Positions 50,969 through 60,305 of a stretch of DNA of 64,000 nucleotides are shown here, in pieces. Every line of letters begins with the position of its first letter. Positions within the stretch are counted from its first letter, which is position 1. This DNA is from Mycobacterium sp. E1214 (GTDB taxonomy: Bacteria > Actinomycetota > Actinomycetes > Mycobacteriales > Mycobacteriaceae), in the NCBI RefSeq assembly GCF_001666755.1, contig NZ_LZJC01000082.1:90497-154496 (forward strand), read 5' to 3'. A program made the translations under genes and the position numbers. The notes below the pieces were generated by a model. The model was not told where the DNA came from. It worked only from the letters and a program-made list of their open reading frames with translations, and searched no databases.

Positions 50969-50990
50969 GTTGTTATAGTTCTATAACAAC
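50969..50990. promoter_or_regulatory. 22-bp perfect palindrome, probable GntR operator
   Basis: GTTGTTATAG, central TT, then CTATAACAAC: perfect 10-bp arms, AT-rich amid GC-rich DNA. It is midway between the divergent prpD-like ATG (50946) and the gntR GTG (51017). Confidence 0.85.
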
Positions 50991-51016
50991 TGTTCGAGCG
51001 GCGCAAGGGCGGCCGT

Positions 51017-51838
51017 GTGGAAACATGGGTCACCGTGCGGCAGTACGGCGGTAAACGGGTCTCCGTGGGCGCCGGCGTGCCGCTGCACCGGCAGCTGTTC
51101 CTGGTGCTGCACGACGAGATCGATCGCGGCGTGCTGGCCCCCGGGGAGGCATTGCCCTCCGAGCAGACGCTGTGCGATCAGTTCGGGGTTTCGCGCATCA
51201 CCGTGCGCCGGGCGCTGGCGGACCTGGCCGAGCAGGGTTACATTGAGCGACGCCACGGTGTGGGATCCTTTGTGCGAGAACATGATCCGGCGGACGAGGG
51301 CATCGGAGTAGGACGGTCCTACCTACAGGGATTGCAACAAACCCAGTTCGAGACCGCGGTCGAGGTGACCGAACGCGACATCCGGTACCCGCCACGGCCG
51401 GTGGCCGAGGCGCTCGGGACGTCGGCGGAACTGCTGCAGCTCGTACGGGTGCGCCGGCAGCGCAGGACGGGCGAGCCGTTGCTGGTGACCGACGCGTGGC
51501 TGCCGAAGGACCTGGCGCCCGTACTGACCGAGTCGGCGCTGCGCGCCGCCCCGCTCTACGAGCTGCTCTCCGGCGCCGGAATCGAGGTGGACGGGATGCG
51601 CCACGAGATCACCGCCGAGATCGCGGGCCCGCGCTACGCCCAGCTCCTGGACATCACGATCGGCGCGGCGCTGTTGCGGACCAACCGCCTGGCCTTCGTC
51701 GGCGGCGCGCCACACCACTATGTGTCGGCCCTGCTCTCGCCGAGCCGCAGCCGCATCCTGTTGAGCCAGACGGCCGAGGAGATGGAGACCGGCGACGGCC
51801 TGCGCATCGCGCACGACGTCGGCGGGCGTGGCGGCTAA
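51017..51838 (+). CDS. GntR family regulator, HutC/UTRA subfamily
   Basis: The 273-residue protein has a winged helix near residues 22-90 (LPSEQTLCDQFGVSRITVRRALADLAEQGYIERR) and a UTRA ligand domain (about 105-260). The latter includes RRQRRTGEPLLVTDAWLP, the ligand-pocket stretch. It probably represses the divergent five-gene operon and itself through the palindrome between them; the ligand should be the pathway substrate. Its stop overlaps the rbsK stop from the other strand by a few bases. Confidence 0.92.
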   Translation: METWVTVRQYGGKRVSVGAGVPLHRQLFLVLHDEIDRGVLAPGEALPSEQTLCDQFGVSRITVRRALADLAEQGYIERRHGVGSFVREHDPADEGIGVGRSYLQGLQQTQFETAVEVTERDIRYPPRPVAEALGTSAELLQLVRVRRQRRTGEPLLVTDAWLPKDLAPVLTESALRAAPLYELLSGAGIEVDGMRHEITAEIAGPRYAQLLDITIGAALLRTNRLAFVGGAPHHYVSALLSPSRSRILLSQTAEEMETGDGLRIAHDVGGRGG

Positions 51839-52713
51839 CGCCTCTCGGCCAGTGCCGCCTCGATCGCGCCGGCCGCGGGTGCGCAATCACCGGCGCCGCG
51901 GACCAGCGTGGCCAGCGCGCCCGCGGCGCAGGCGCGGCCGACCGCGCGGCGCCGGCCCTCCGCAGAGCCGGGACGTGGCGGCCAGTTCGCGGCCAACACC
52001 CCGGCGAACACGTCGCCCGCCCCGGTGGTGTCCACCGCCGTCACCGCGGGCGCGGGCACGGTGTAGTCACCGTCGGCGCCCGAGTAACGGGCTCCTCGTG
52101 ATCCCAGGGTCACGACGAAATGGTCGCAGCGCCAAGGCCATTCGTCGGCTTCGTCCTCGTTCGTCACCACGACGTCCGCGAAACCCGCCAGCTCGCGCAG
52201 CGCCGCAGGGTCCTGTCCGGCCGGCGAGGCGTTGACCATGACCACGGCCCCCGCCGACCGGGCGTGGCGCGCCGCCGCGGCCGCGGTGGGCACCGGAATT
52301 TCCAGCTGGGTCAACAGCACGTCGCAGCCGGAGACGACGGCGCGGGCGGTGTCGTCGGTCAGCGTCAGGCGCGCGTTCGCGCCCGGCGCGACCACGATGG
52401 TGTTCTCGGCGTCGGCATCGACGACGACGATCGGCGTCCCGCTCGGCCCCGCGAGCGTGACGGTCCCGTCCAGGCCGACGCCGTTAGATTCCAGGTGAGT
52501 GCGCAACCGCGCGGCGGCCGCGTCGTCGCCGACGGCCCCGACGAACTGCACCCGGGCGCCCGCGCGCGCCGCCGCCACCGCCTGATTGCCGCCCTTGCCG
52601 CCGGGCGCGGAGCTCAGCGACGACGCCAGCACCGTCTCACCCGGGCGGGGCAGGGCGTCGACGGCCAACGACAGGTCGAGGTTGACGCTGCCCACCACAC
52701 AGACACCGGCCAT
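51835..52713 (-). CDS. rbsK: Ribokinase (PfkB family)
   Basis: The 292-residue sugar kinase has VVGSVNLDLSLAVDALPRPGET and GGKGGNQAVAAARAGA at the N terminus, the two ribose-contact motifs. DTTGAGDVFAGVLAA near 240 contains the catalytic Asp. It makes ribose 5-phosphate. ATG 52713 has a leaderless -10 box. It matches Rv2436, next to the cyclase as in M. tuberculosis, and is convergent with the GntR gene. Confidence 0.9.
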   Translation of the reverse strand: MAGVCVVGSVNLDLSLAVDALPRPGETVLASSLSSAPGGKGGNQAVAAARAGARVQFVGAVGDDAAAARLRTHLESNGVGLDGTVTLAGPSGTPIVVVDADAENTIVVAPGANARLTLTDDTARAVVSGCDVLLTQLEIPVPTAAAAARHARSAGAVVMVNASPAGQDPAALRELAGFADVVVTNEDEADEWPWRCDHFVVTLGSRGARYSGADGDYTVPAPAVTAVDTTGAGDVFAGVLAANWPPRPGSAEGRRRAVGRACAAGALATLVRGAGDCAPAAGAIEAALAERR

Positions 52714-52720
52714 GGGGCCG

Positions 52721-52726
52721 ACGGTA
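52721..52726 (-). promoter_or_regulatory. Leaderless -10 box of rbsK
   Basis: On the minus strand TACCGT, 7 nt, then ATG 52713. Confidence 0.45.
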
Positions 52727-52850
52727 GCCGGGACCCGGTTCCGGCCGCCCGACGGATCCCCGCAAACGCCCATTTCTTGAGGTCCGCGCGATATTGTGCT
52801 GCCTGAGCGATGCCGACGCAGACATCACGATCCGACCGAAGGGGACGCGC

Positions 52851-55055
52851 TTGACCACGAGCGAGTTGACGGACGCCGGTCACGCCGCCGACGACAGCCC
52901 CCCGACCGGTGCGACGCGGCGGACCGTCAGGCGGGCCCGCCCGCCGGTGCTGAGCCGCTTCCGGTTCGGTCTGCAGTCCAAGATCCTCGTCATGATGTTG
53001 CTGTCGAGCATCCTGGGTGTGGCGGTCATCGGACTCATCGGGGCGGTATCGGGGCGAAATGCGTTGCGGCAGGTGGAGTCCGAGCGGTTGATCGAGTTAC
53101 GGGAATCGCAGAAGCGGGCGGTGCAGGCGCTGTTCCGGGAGGTGTCGAACTCGCTGATCGTCTGGAGCGGCGGGTTCAGCATCAACGAGGCGACGACGGC
53201 GCTCAGCGCGGACTTCGCGCAACTGGCCAACGCCACCATCACCCCGGCCCAGCAGCAGGCGTTGGTCAACTATTACGACGACGACATGATCAAGCCGATC
53301 AAGCGCATCTCCGGTGACACCATCGACATCAGGGCGGTGCTGCCGAACTCCAACGCTCAGAAGTACGTTCAGGCCTACTACACCGCGGCGCCCCGGCCCA
53401 CGCCTGAATCGCCGCCCCCGCCGGATGCCGGCGACGGCAGCGCGTGGTCGGCGGCCAACGCGCGCTTCGACTTCTACATGCGCGGCATCGTCAGCCGGTT
53501 CGACTACCGCGACGCGCTGCTGCTCGACATGCAGGGCAACGTCGTTTACAGCGTCATGAAGGGCCCCGATCTGGGCACCAACATCCTCACCGGCCCCTAC
53601 CGCGAGTCGAAACTGCGGGAGGCCTATCAGAAGGCGTTGGCGTCCAACGACGTCGACTTCGTCTGGATCACCGACTTCCAGCAGTACCAACCGCAGCTCG
53701 ACACCCCGACGGCGTGGGTGGTGTCGCCGGTGGGCATGAACGGCAAGTTCGAGGGCGTCATGGCCCTGCCGGTGCCGGTCGCGAAGATCAACAAGATCAT
53801 GACCGCCGACAAGCACTGGGAGGCGGCCGGCATGGGCCCCGCCACGGAAACCTACCTGGCGGGTCCCGACGACCTGATGCGCTCGGACTCGCGAGATTTC
53901 ATCGAGGACCCGCAGGGGTACCGGCGCGCGGCGATCGACGCGGGCACGCCGCCGGACGTGGTGGACCGCGCGATCCGGCTGGGTGGCACGACGCTGGTGC
54001 AACCGGTGGACACGGCGGGACTGCGGGCCGCGCAACGCGGCGAGACCGGGGTGGTCAGCGCCATCGACTACATGGGTAATCGTGAGCTGGAAGCCTATGC
54101 GCCGGTGCAGATCCCGAATTCCAACCTGCACTGGTCGATCCTCGCGACCCGTGACAACTCTGACGCCTTCGCGCGGCTCGGCAGGTTCAGCAAGACGCTG
54201 GTGATCGCCGTCGCGGCGATGATCTTTGCCATCTGTGTGGCCTCGATGTTGGTCGCGCAGGCCGCGGTGCGGCCCGTCCGGCGCCTTGAGGAGGGCACCC
54301 GCAAGATCAGCTCCGGTGACTACGAAATCAACCTCCCGGTTCGGCGACGCGACGAAATCGGCGATCTGACAGCGGCCTTCAACGAGATGAGTCGAAGCCT
54401 GGCGATCAAAGAGGAGTTGCTCAACGAGCAGCGCCGCGAGAACGAACGTCTGATGCTGGCGCTGATGCCCGAATCGGTGTTGCAACGCTATCGCGAGGGT
54501 GAGGAGACCATCGCCGAGAAACATCAGGACGTCGCCATCATCTACGCCGACATCGTAGGGCTCGACGAGCTCTCCAACTACCTGCCCGAGGACGAGCTGG
54601 TCGCGACCGTCGACGAGCTGTTCCGGCAATTCGATTCGGCGGCTGACTCCCTTGGTGTGGAACGGATCCGCACCTTCCACAACGGGTATCTGGCCAGCTG
54701 TGGCGTGGTCACCCCCCGGCTGGACAGCATCCACCGCGCCGTCGACTTCGCTCTCCAGATCGGCCGCATCATCGACCGCTTCAACAGCCAATCCCATCAC
54801 CAGCTGGGTTCTCGGGTCGGCGTCAACACCGGCAACGTGGTCAGCGGCCTGGTCGGCCGCTCCGGGCTGGTCTACGACATGTGGGGCGGGGCGGTCAGCC
54901 TGGCCTACCAAATGCACAGCGGCGCACCGCAACCCGGAATCTACGTCAGTTCGCAGGTGTACGAGGCGCTGCGCGATGTCCGGCACTTCACTCCGGCGGG
55001 CAGCATCTCGGTGGGCGGCACCGACCAGGCAATCTATCGACTGCTGGAACGTTGA
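52851..55055 (+). CDS. Membrane receptor-type class III nucleotidyl cyclase homologue, degenerate active site (Rv2435c-type)
   Basis: The protein is about 734 residues from TTG 52851 (AAGGGG upstream); GTG 52794 is an alternative. A first membrane helix (MMLLSSILGVAVIGLIGAV) leads into a large extracytoplasmic Cache-like sensor. A second helix (LVIAVAAMIFAICVASMLV), a HAMP domain and a C-terminal cyclase domain follow. The first metal Asp is kept (YADIVGLD). The second is lost (RTFHNGYLASCG where IGDGYMA is usual), and the Asn/Arg catalytic pair is replaced (WGGAVSLAYQM). It is probably inactive as a homodimer. The next gene encodes a cyclic-nucleotide-binding channel. Confidence 0.88.
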   Translation: MTTSELTDAGHAADDSPPTGATRRTVRRARPPVLSRFRFGLQSKILVMMLLSSILGVAVIGLIGAVSGRNALRQVESERLIELRESQKRAVQALFREVSNSLIVWSGGFSINEATTALSADFAQLANATITPAQQQALVNYYDDDMIKPIKRISGDTIDIRAVLPNSNAQKYVQAYYTAAPRPTPESPPPPDAGDGSAWSAANARFDFYMRGIVSRFDYRDALLLDMQGNVVYSVMKGPDLGTNILTGPYRESKLREAYQKALASNDVDFVWITDFQQYQPQLDTPTAWVVSPVGMNGKFEGVMALPVPVAKINKIMTADKHWEAAGMGPATETYLAGPDDLMRSDSRDFIEDPQGYRRAAIDAGTPPDVVDRAIRLGGTTLVQPVDTAGLRAAQRGETGVVSAIDYMGNRELEAYAPVQIPNSNLHWSILATRDNSDAFARLGRFSKTLVIAVAAMIFAICVASMLVAQAAVRPVRRLEEGTRKISSGDYEINLPVRRRDEIGDLTAAFNEMSRSLAIKEELLNEQRRENERLMLALMPESVLQRYREGEETIAEKHQDVAIIYADIVGLDELSNYLPEDELVATVDELFRQFDSAADSLGVERIRTFHNGYLASCGVVTPRLDSIHRAVDFALQIGRIIDRFNSQSHHQLGSRVGVNTGNVVSGLVGRSGLVYDMWGGAVSLAYQMHSGAPQPGIYVSSQVYEALRDVRHFTPAGSISVGGTDQAIYRLLER

Positions 55056-56458
55056 TGAATCTTTTCAACTCCTCGTGGTTCTACTGGGCGATCGGCATCG
55101 CGATCGGCCTGCCGATCGGGATGATCGCGCTCACCGAGCTGCACGACGCGCTGCTGCGCAGGGGCAGCAGCTTGGCCCGGCAGGTCGGCCTGCTGCGCAA
55201 CTTCCTGCTGCCGTTGGGCGCGTTGTTGTTGCTCTTGGTGCAGGCCTCGCAGGTCCCCGCGGGCAACGCGCCGGTCCGTGTCCTGACGACCGTGTTCGGG
55301 CTGCTGGTGTTGGTGCTGGTGCTGTCCGGTCTGAATGCCACGGTCTTCGAGGGCGCGCCCGAAAAGAGTTGGCGCAAGCGACTTCCCACGATCTTCCTGG
55401 ATGTCGCTCGGCTGGGCGTGATTGGCGTCGGCCTGGCGATCATGTCGTCGTACATCTGGGGTGTGCGGATCGGCGGCATCTTCACCGCGCTGGGCATCAC
55501 CTCGGTCGTGATCGGCCTGATGCTGCAGAACTCGGTCGGCCAGATCGTGTCCGGCCTGTTCATGTTGTTCGAGCAGCCCTTCCGGATCGACGAGTGGCTG
55601 GACACCGGGACCGCGCGGGGGCGCGTCGTCGAGGTGAATTGGCGCTCGGTGCACCTGGACACGGGCAGCGGCATCCGGGTCATGCCGAACTCGATGCTCG
55701 CCAGCACCGCGTTCACCAACCTGAGCCGCCCGCCCGGCGCGCACAAGCTGGCGGTGACGACGACGTTCTCCAGCGTCGATCCGCCGGACCGCGTCTGCGC
55801 GCTGCTGACCCGCGTCGCGCAGGCGCTGCCGCAGCTCAAGCCGGGCAGCGTCCCGCGGTCGGTGCCGCTGGGGGGCGGCGAGTACCGCACCACCATCGGA
55901 CTCGACTCGCCGGGTGACGCGGGCGCGGCCAAGGCAACGTTTCTGCGCTGGACCTGGTACGCCGCGCGGCGGGAACGGTTGCGCCTCGACGACGCCGACG
56001 ACGACTTCTCGACGCCCGAGCGCGTCGAGCACGCGCTGCACACCGTGGTGGCGCCCGCGTTGCGCATCGGGGCCGAGGAGCAGCGGTCGTTGCGGTCGGC
56101 CGCGCGGATGGTGCGCTACGGTGCCGACGAAGTCGTCGAGTACGCCGGCCAGGTGCCGGCGACCATGACGTTTCTGGTGCGCGGGCGCGTGCAACTGACC
56201 ACGACGGCCGACGACGGGACGTTGGTGCCGATCAGCACGCTGGTCGAGGGGTCGTTCCTGGGCCTGACCGCGCTGACCCGGCAGCCCAACCTGGCCAGCG
56301 CCTACGCCTTGGAAGAGGTCACCGCGCTGGAGATCGACCGCGAGCACATCGAGCACCTGGTGTCGCGTGCGCCGGTGCTGTTGCAGAACTTCGGCAAGAT
56401 CATCGAGGAGCGTCGCAGCAAGGTGCGCAGCGCGCGCCGCGACGAGCGGGTGGGCTAG
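55055..56458 (+). CDS. MscS-family mechanosensitive channel with C-terminal cNMP-binding domain (Rv2434c-type)
   Basis: The 467-residue protein has about four or five membrane helices in the first 170 residues. The pore helix and beta domain of MscS follow (ITSVVIGLMLQNSVGQIVSGLFMLFEQPF, then DEWL, then VVEVNWRSVHL). From about residue 345 there is a CRP/CNG-type domain: LRSAARMVRYGADEVVEYAGQVPATMTFLVRGRVQL and FLGLTALT. It should open or close with cyclic nucleotide binding. TGATG overlaps the cyclase stop, so channel and receptor are coupled. Confidence 0.92.
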   Translation: MNLFNSSWFYWAIGIAIGLPIGMIALTELHDALLRRGSSLARQVGLLRNFLLPLGALLLLLVQASQVPAGNAPVRVLTTVFGLLVLVLVLSGLNATVFEGAPEKSWRKRLPTIFLDVARLGVIGVGLAIMSSYIWGVRIGGIFTALGITSVVIGLMLQNSVGQIVSGLFMLFEQPFRIDEWLDTGTARGRVVEVNWRSVHLDTGSGIRVMPNSMLASTAFTNLSRPPGAHKLAVTTTFSSVDPPDRVCALLTRVAQALPQLKPGSVPRSVPLGGGEYRTTIGLDSPGDAGAAKATFLRWTWYAARRERLRLDDADDDFSTPERVEHALHTVVAPALRIGAEEQRSLRSAARMVRYGADEVVEYAGQVPATMTFLVRGRVQLTTTADDGTLVPISTLVEGSFLGLTALTRQPNLASAYALEEVTALEIDREHIEHLVSRAPVLLQNFGKIIEERRSKVRSARRDERVG

Positions 56459-56460
56459 CA

Positions 56461-56577
56461 GCGATCGCGAGGGCGGCGGAGCCGGGCGATGCGGGTCGCC
56501 GCCGTGGGGCGAGCGGCGATCGCGAGGGCGGCGGAGCCGGGCGATGCGGGTCGCCGCCATGGGGCGAGCGGCGATCG
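56461..56577. repeat. 55-bp tandem repeat (VNTR-like), two copies plus partial
   Basis: The unit begins GCGATCGCGAGGGCGGCGGA at 56461 and again at 56516, with one substitution (GCCGTGG/GCCATGG) between copies; a third copy starts at 56571 and breaks off after 7 bp. It sits between the MscS stop and the proA promoter. Size and setting resemble mycobacterial interspersed repetitive units. Confidence 0.9.
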
Positions 56578-56617
56578 CCGCCGTTCGGGCCGCCGCACCC
56601 GGCGGCTCGCCGCCCGT

Positions 56618-56623
56618 TACCCT
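56618..56623 (+). promoter_or_regulatory. Leaderless -10 box of proA
   Basis: TACCCT, 6 nt, then ATG 56630. It lies 40 bp after the tandem repeat. Confidence 0.5.
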
Positions 56624-56629
56624 GGTTCA

Positions 56630-57889
56630 ATGAGTCTGCAAGCACCACCGCTGCCTGACTTACGTCAGGAGGTGCACAATGCCGCCCGCCGCGCCCGGGT
56701 CGCGTCCCGCGTGCTGGCCCTACTGCCGACGGTCGCTAAGGACCAGGCGCTGCGTTCCGCCGCCGATGCGGTCTCGGCCCACACCGACCTGATCCTGTCG
56801 GCCAACGCCGAGGACCTGGACGCCGCCCGCGCCGCGGGCACCGCCGCGGCGATGCTCGACCGGCTGGCGCTGAACCCGAAGCGGGTCGAGGGCATCGCCG
56901 CCGGCCTGCGCCAGGTGGCCGGGCTGCCCGACCCGGTCGGGGAGGTGCTGCGCGGCTACACTCTGCCGAACGGCCTGCACCTGCGGGAGCAGCGGGTGCC
57001 GCTCGGCGTGGTCGGGATCATCTACGAGGGCCGGCCCAACGTCACGGTCGACGCGTTCGGCTTGGCGCTCAAGTCCGGCAATGCCGTGCTGTTGCGCGGC
57101 AGTTCCTCGGCCGAGCGGTCCAACCAGGCGCTGGTGCAGGTGCTGCGGGCCTCACTGGTCAGCGAGGACCTGCCGGCCGACGCGGTGCAGCTGCTCTCGG
57201 TCGCCGACCGGTCCACCGTGACGCACCTGATTCAGGCCCGTGGGCTGGTCGACGTGGTGATCCCGCGCGGGGGAGCGAGCCTGATCAACGCGGTGGTGCG
57301 CGACGCGCAGGTGCCCACCATCGAGACCGGCGTCGGCAACTGTCACGTCTACGTGCACGAGGGCGCCGATCTGGAAGTGGCCGAACGCATCCTGTTGAAC
57401 TCCAAGACGCGCCGGCCCAGCGTCTGCAACGCCGCCGAGACGTTGCTGGTGGACGCCGCTATCGCCGATACGGCGCTGCCGCGGTTGGTGACGGCCCTTC
57501 AGGACGCGGGCGTGACCGTGCACGGCGGGACGCGCAGCGACGCCGACGAGGACGATCTGCGCCGCGAGTACCTGTCGATGGACATCGCGGTGGCGGTAGT
57601 CGACGGCATCGACGCCGCGATCGCCCACATCAACGAATACGGCACCGGGCACACCGAGGCCATCGTGACCAGCAATATGGCTGCGGCGCAACGGTTTACC
57701 GACGCCGTGGACGCCGCCGCGGTCATGGTGAACGCCTCGACGGCATTCACCGACGGCGAGCAATTCGGTTTCGGCGCCGAAATCGGCATCTCGACGCAGA
57801 AGCTGCACGCCCGCGGCCCCATGGGGCTGCCCGAACTGACCTCGACCAAATGGATTGCCTGGGGAGACGGGCAAATTCGTCCGGCCTGA
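56630..57889 (+). CDS. proA: Gamma-glutamyl phosphate reductase
   Basis: The 419-residue aldehyde-dehydrogenase-fold enzyme reduces glutamyl phosphate to the semialdehyde, following ProB in proline synthesis. [23 protein letters not shown] and [17 protein letters not shown] are conserved. The catalytic Cys is in [17 protein letters not shown] 56630 gives the family N terminus and matches the leaderless -10 box. Copy number of the tandem repeat just upstream could affect its expression. Confidence 0.97.
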   Translation: MSLQAPPLPDLRQEVHNAARRARVASRVLALLPTVAKDQALRSAADAVSAHTDLILSANAEDLDAARAAGTAAAMLDRLALNPKRVEGIAAGLRQVAGLPDPVGEVLRGYTLPNGLHLREQRVPLGVVGIIYEGRPNVTVDAFGLALKSGNAVLLRGSSSAERSNQALVQVLRASLVSEDLPADAVQLLSVADRSTVTHLIQARGLVDVVIPRGGASLINAVVRDAQVPTIETGVGNCHVYVHEGADLEVAERILLNSKTRRPSVCNAAETLLVDAAIADTALPRLVTALQDAGVTVHGGTRSDADEDDLRREYLSMDIAVAVVDGIDAAIAHINEYGTGHTEAIVTSNMAAAQRFTDAVDAAAVMVNASTAFTDGEQFGFGAEIGISTQKLHARGPMGLPELTSTKWIAWGDGQIRPA

Positions 57890-57916
57890 CCCACCCGTGC
57901 CCTAGGAGAAGCCACT

Positions 57917-58792
57917 GTGAGCCTGCCCGCCCGGTCCAAGCCGCTGTTCGCCGACATCGACGACGTGTCCCGGCGGTTGGCCGAAACCGGTTACCTGCCC
58001 GACACCGCCACCGCGACGGCGGTGTTCCTGGCCGACCGGCTGGGCAAGCCGCTGCTTGTCGAGGGCCCCGCCGGGGTCGGCAAGACCGAGCTGGCCCGCG
58101 CCGTCGCCCAGGCCACCGGTTCCGGGCTGGTCCGCCTGCAGTGCTACGAGGGCGTCGACGAGGCCCGCGCCCTCTACGAGTGGAACCACGCCAAGCAGAT
58201 CCTGCGCATCCAGGCGGGATCGGAGGACTGGGACGCGACCAAGGACGACGTCTTCAGCGAGGAGTTCCTGCTGCAGCGCCCGCTACTGACCGCGATCCGG
58301 CGCACCGAGCCGACCGTGTTGCTGATCGACGAGACGGACAAGGCCGACATCGAGATCGAGGGCCTGCTGCTCGAGGTGCTGTCCGACTTCGCCGTCACCG
58401 TGCCCGAATTGGGCACCATCACCGCCGAACGCACCCCGTTCGTCGTGCTGACCTCCAACGCCACTCGGGAGCTCTCCGAGGCGCTCAAGCGCCGATGCTT
58501 GTTCCTGCACATCGACTTTCCCTCGCCCGACCTGGAGCGGCGCATCCTGCTCTCCCGCGTTCCGGAGCTGCCCGAGCACCTGGCGCAGGAGCTGGTGCGC
58601 ATCGTGGGCGTCCTGCGCGGCATGCAGCTGAAGAAAGTGCCGTCGGTCGCCGAGACCATCGACTGGGGCCGCACACTGCTCGCCTTGGGCCTGGACACCA
58701 TCGACGACGCCGTCGTCGCCGCCACGCTGGGTGTGGTGCTTAAGCATCAATCCGACCAGCAGCGCGCGACCGGCGAGCTCCGGTTGAACTAG
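57917..58792 (+). CDS. MoxR family AAA+ ATPase (Rv2426c-type)
   Basis: The 291-residue ATPase has Walker A GPAGVGKT at residues 50-57, Walker B VLLIDETDKAD and a sensor in LTSNATRELSEALKRRCLFL. MoxR proteins act as chaperones that activate partner complexes, usually with a VWA protein. The VWA gene follows after 9 bp. GTG 57917 is behind TAGGAGAAG. Confidence 0.93.
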   Translation: MSLPARSKPLFADIDDVSRRLAETGYLPDTATATAVFLADRLGKPLLVEGPAGVGKTELARAVAQATGSGLVRLQCYEGVDEARALYEWNHAKQILRIQAGSEDWDATKDDVFSEEFLLQRPLLTAIRRTEPTVLLIDETDKADIEIEGLLLEVLSDFAVTVPELGTITAERTPFVVLTSNATRELSEALKRRCLFLHIDFPSPDLERRILLSRVPELPEHLAQELVRIVGVLRGMQLKKVPSVAETIDWGRTLLALGLDTIDDAVVAATLGVVLKHQSDQQRATGELRLN

Positions 58793-58801
58793 GAGGCAGC
58801 C

Positions 58802-60250
58802 ATGGCCCCCCGTCGTATTCGACCCGCGCGGCCGCTCGCCCCGCACGGGCTGCCCGGCCACCTGGTGGGTTTCGTGGAAGCCCTTCGCGGGGTTGGGATT
58901 TCGGTGGGACCATCGGAGACCGTGGACGCCGGTCGGGTGATGGCCACCCTCGGCTTGAGCGACCGCGAGGTGCTGCGCGAGGGCATCGCCTGCGCGGTCC
59001 TGCGCCGCCCCGACCACCGCGAGACCTATGACGCCATGTTCGACCTATGGTTCCCGGCCGCGCTGGGGACGCGCGCGGTGGTGCTCGGCGACGAGGCGGA
59101 CGCGACGCCGGACGACACCGCGTTGCCACCCGACGACGTCGAAGCGATGCGCCAGATGTTGGCGGACCTGCTGACCCAGAACCCCGACCTCGCCGACATG
59201 GACGAGCGGCTGGTCGCCATGATCGCGCGGATCGTCGAGGCCTACGGCAAGTACAGCTCCAGCCGCGGGCCGTCGTTCTCGTCGTATCAGGCGCTCAAGG
59301 CGATGGCGCTCGACGAGTTGGAGGGCAAACTGCTGGCGGGCCTGCTGGCGCCGTACGGTGACGAGCCGACGCCCAGCCAGGAACAGATTGCCAAAGCGAT
59401 GGCCGCGCAACGCATTTCGCAGCTGCGCAAGATGGTCGACGCCGAAACCAAACGGCGTACCGCCGAGCAGTTGGGCCGCGACCACGTCCAGATGTACGGC
59501 ATCCCGCAGCTGTCGGAGAACGTCGAATTCCTGCGCGCCTCGGGCGATCAGCTGCGCCAGATGCGGCGCGTGGTGGCGCCGCTGGCCCGGACGCTGGCGA
59601 CCCGGCTGGCGGCGCGCCGGCGGCGCACCCGGTCCGGCACCATCGACCTGCGCAAGACGCTGCGCAAGTCGATGTCCACGGGCGGGGTCCCGATCGACGT
59701 GGTGCTGGCCAAGCCGCGCCCGGCGCGCCCCGAGCTGGTGGTGCTCTGCGACGTGTCCGGCTCGGTCGCGGGATTCAGCCACTTCACCTTGCTACTGGTG
59801 CACGCGCTGCGCCAGCAGTTCTCCCGCGTGCGGGTGTTCGCGTTCATCGACACCACCGACGAGGTCACCCACATGTTCGGGCCGGACGCCGACCTCGCCG
59901 TGGCCATCCAACGGATCACCCGCGAGGCCGGCGTCTACAGCCGCGACGGGCATTCCGACTACGGCAACGCGTTCGCGTCGTTCGTGCAGGCGTTCCCCAA
60001 CGTGCTGTCGCCCCGCAGCTCGCTGCTGGTGCTCGGCGACGGCCGCACCAACTACCGCAACCCCGAGACCGGATTGCTGGCGCACATGGTGACCTCCAGC
60101 CGGCACGCGCACTGGTTGAACCCGGAGCCCAAGCACCTGTGGGGCAGCGGTGACTCGGCGGTCCCGCGGTATCAGGAGGTCATCGCGATGCACGAGTGCC
60201 GGTCGGCCAAGCAACTCGCCGGCGTGATCGACCAGCTGCTCCCGGTCTGA
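58802..60250 (+). CDS. VWA domain protein, CoxE-like (Rv2425c-type)
   Basis: The 482-residue partner of the MoxR ATPase has a helical N-terminal half with a charged segment. It is followed by a von Willebrand A domain whose metal site begins D317-V-S-G-S ([10 protein letters not shown]), with [10 protein letters not shown] and [11 protein letters not shown] supplying the other ligands. CoxE members assist cofactor insertion in carbon monoxide dehydrogenase-type enzymes, but no such enzyme is encoded here. AGGAGG precedes the ATG. Confidence 0.9.
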   Translation: MAPRRIRPARPLAPHGLPGHLVGFVEALRGVGISVGPSETVDAGRVMATLGLSDREVLREGIACAVLRRPDHRETYDAMFDLWFPAALGTRAVVLGDEADATPDDTALPPDDVEAMRQMLADLLTQNPDLADMDERLVAMIARIVEAYGKYSSSRGPSFSSYQALKAMALDELEGKLLAGLLAPYGDEPTPSQEQIAKAMAAQRISQLRKMVDAETKRRTAEQLGRDHVQMYGIPQLSENVEFLRASGDQLRQMRRVVAPLARTLATRLAARRRRTRSGTIDLRKTLRKSMSTGGVPIDVVLAKPRPARPELVVLCDVSGSVAGFSHFTLLLVHALRQQFSRVRVFAFIDTTDEVTHMFGPDADLAVAIQRITREAGVYSRDGHSDYGNAFASFVQAFPNVLSPRSSLLVLGDGRTNYRNPETGLLAHMVTSSRHAHWLNPEPKHLWGSGDSAVPRYQEVIAMHECRSAKQLAGVIDQLLPV

Positions 60251-60291
60251 GGGTCCGCCCGAGCGAAACCGGCGGACCGGCGCGGCTCCAG

Positions 60292-60297
60292 TAAGCT
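60292..60297 (+). promoter_or_regulatory. Leaderless -10 box of nadD
   Basis: TAAGCT, 8 nt, then GTG 60306. Confidence 0.45.
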
Positions 60298-60305
60298 GGC
60301 ACATC

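Noticed and set aside
37179..51838. Prophage or insertion sequence carrying the accessory blocks
   Set aside because: No transposase, integrase, terminal inverted repeats or attachment-site duplications were found at the edges of the inserted blocks.
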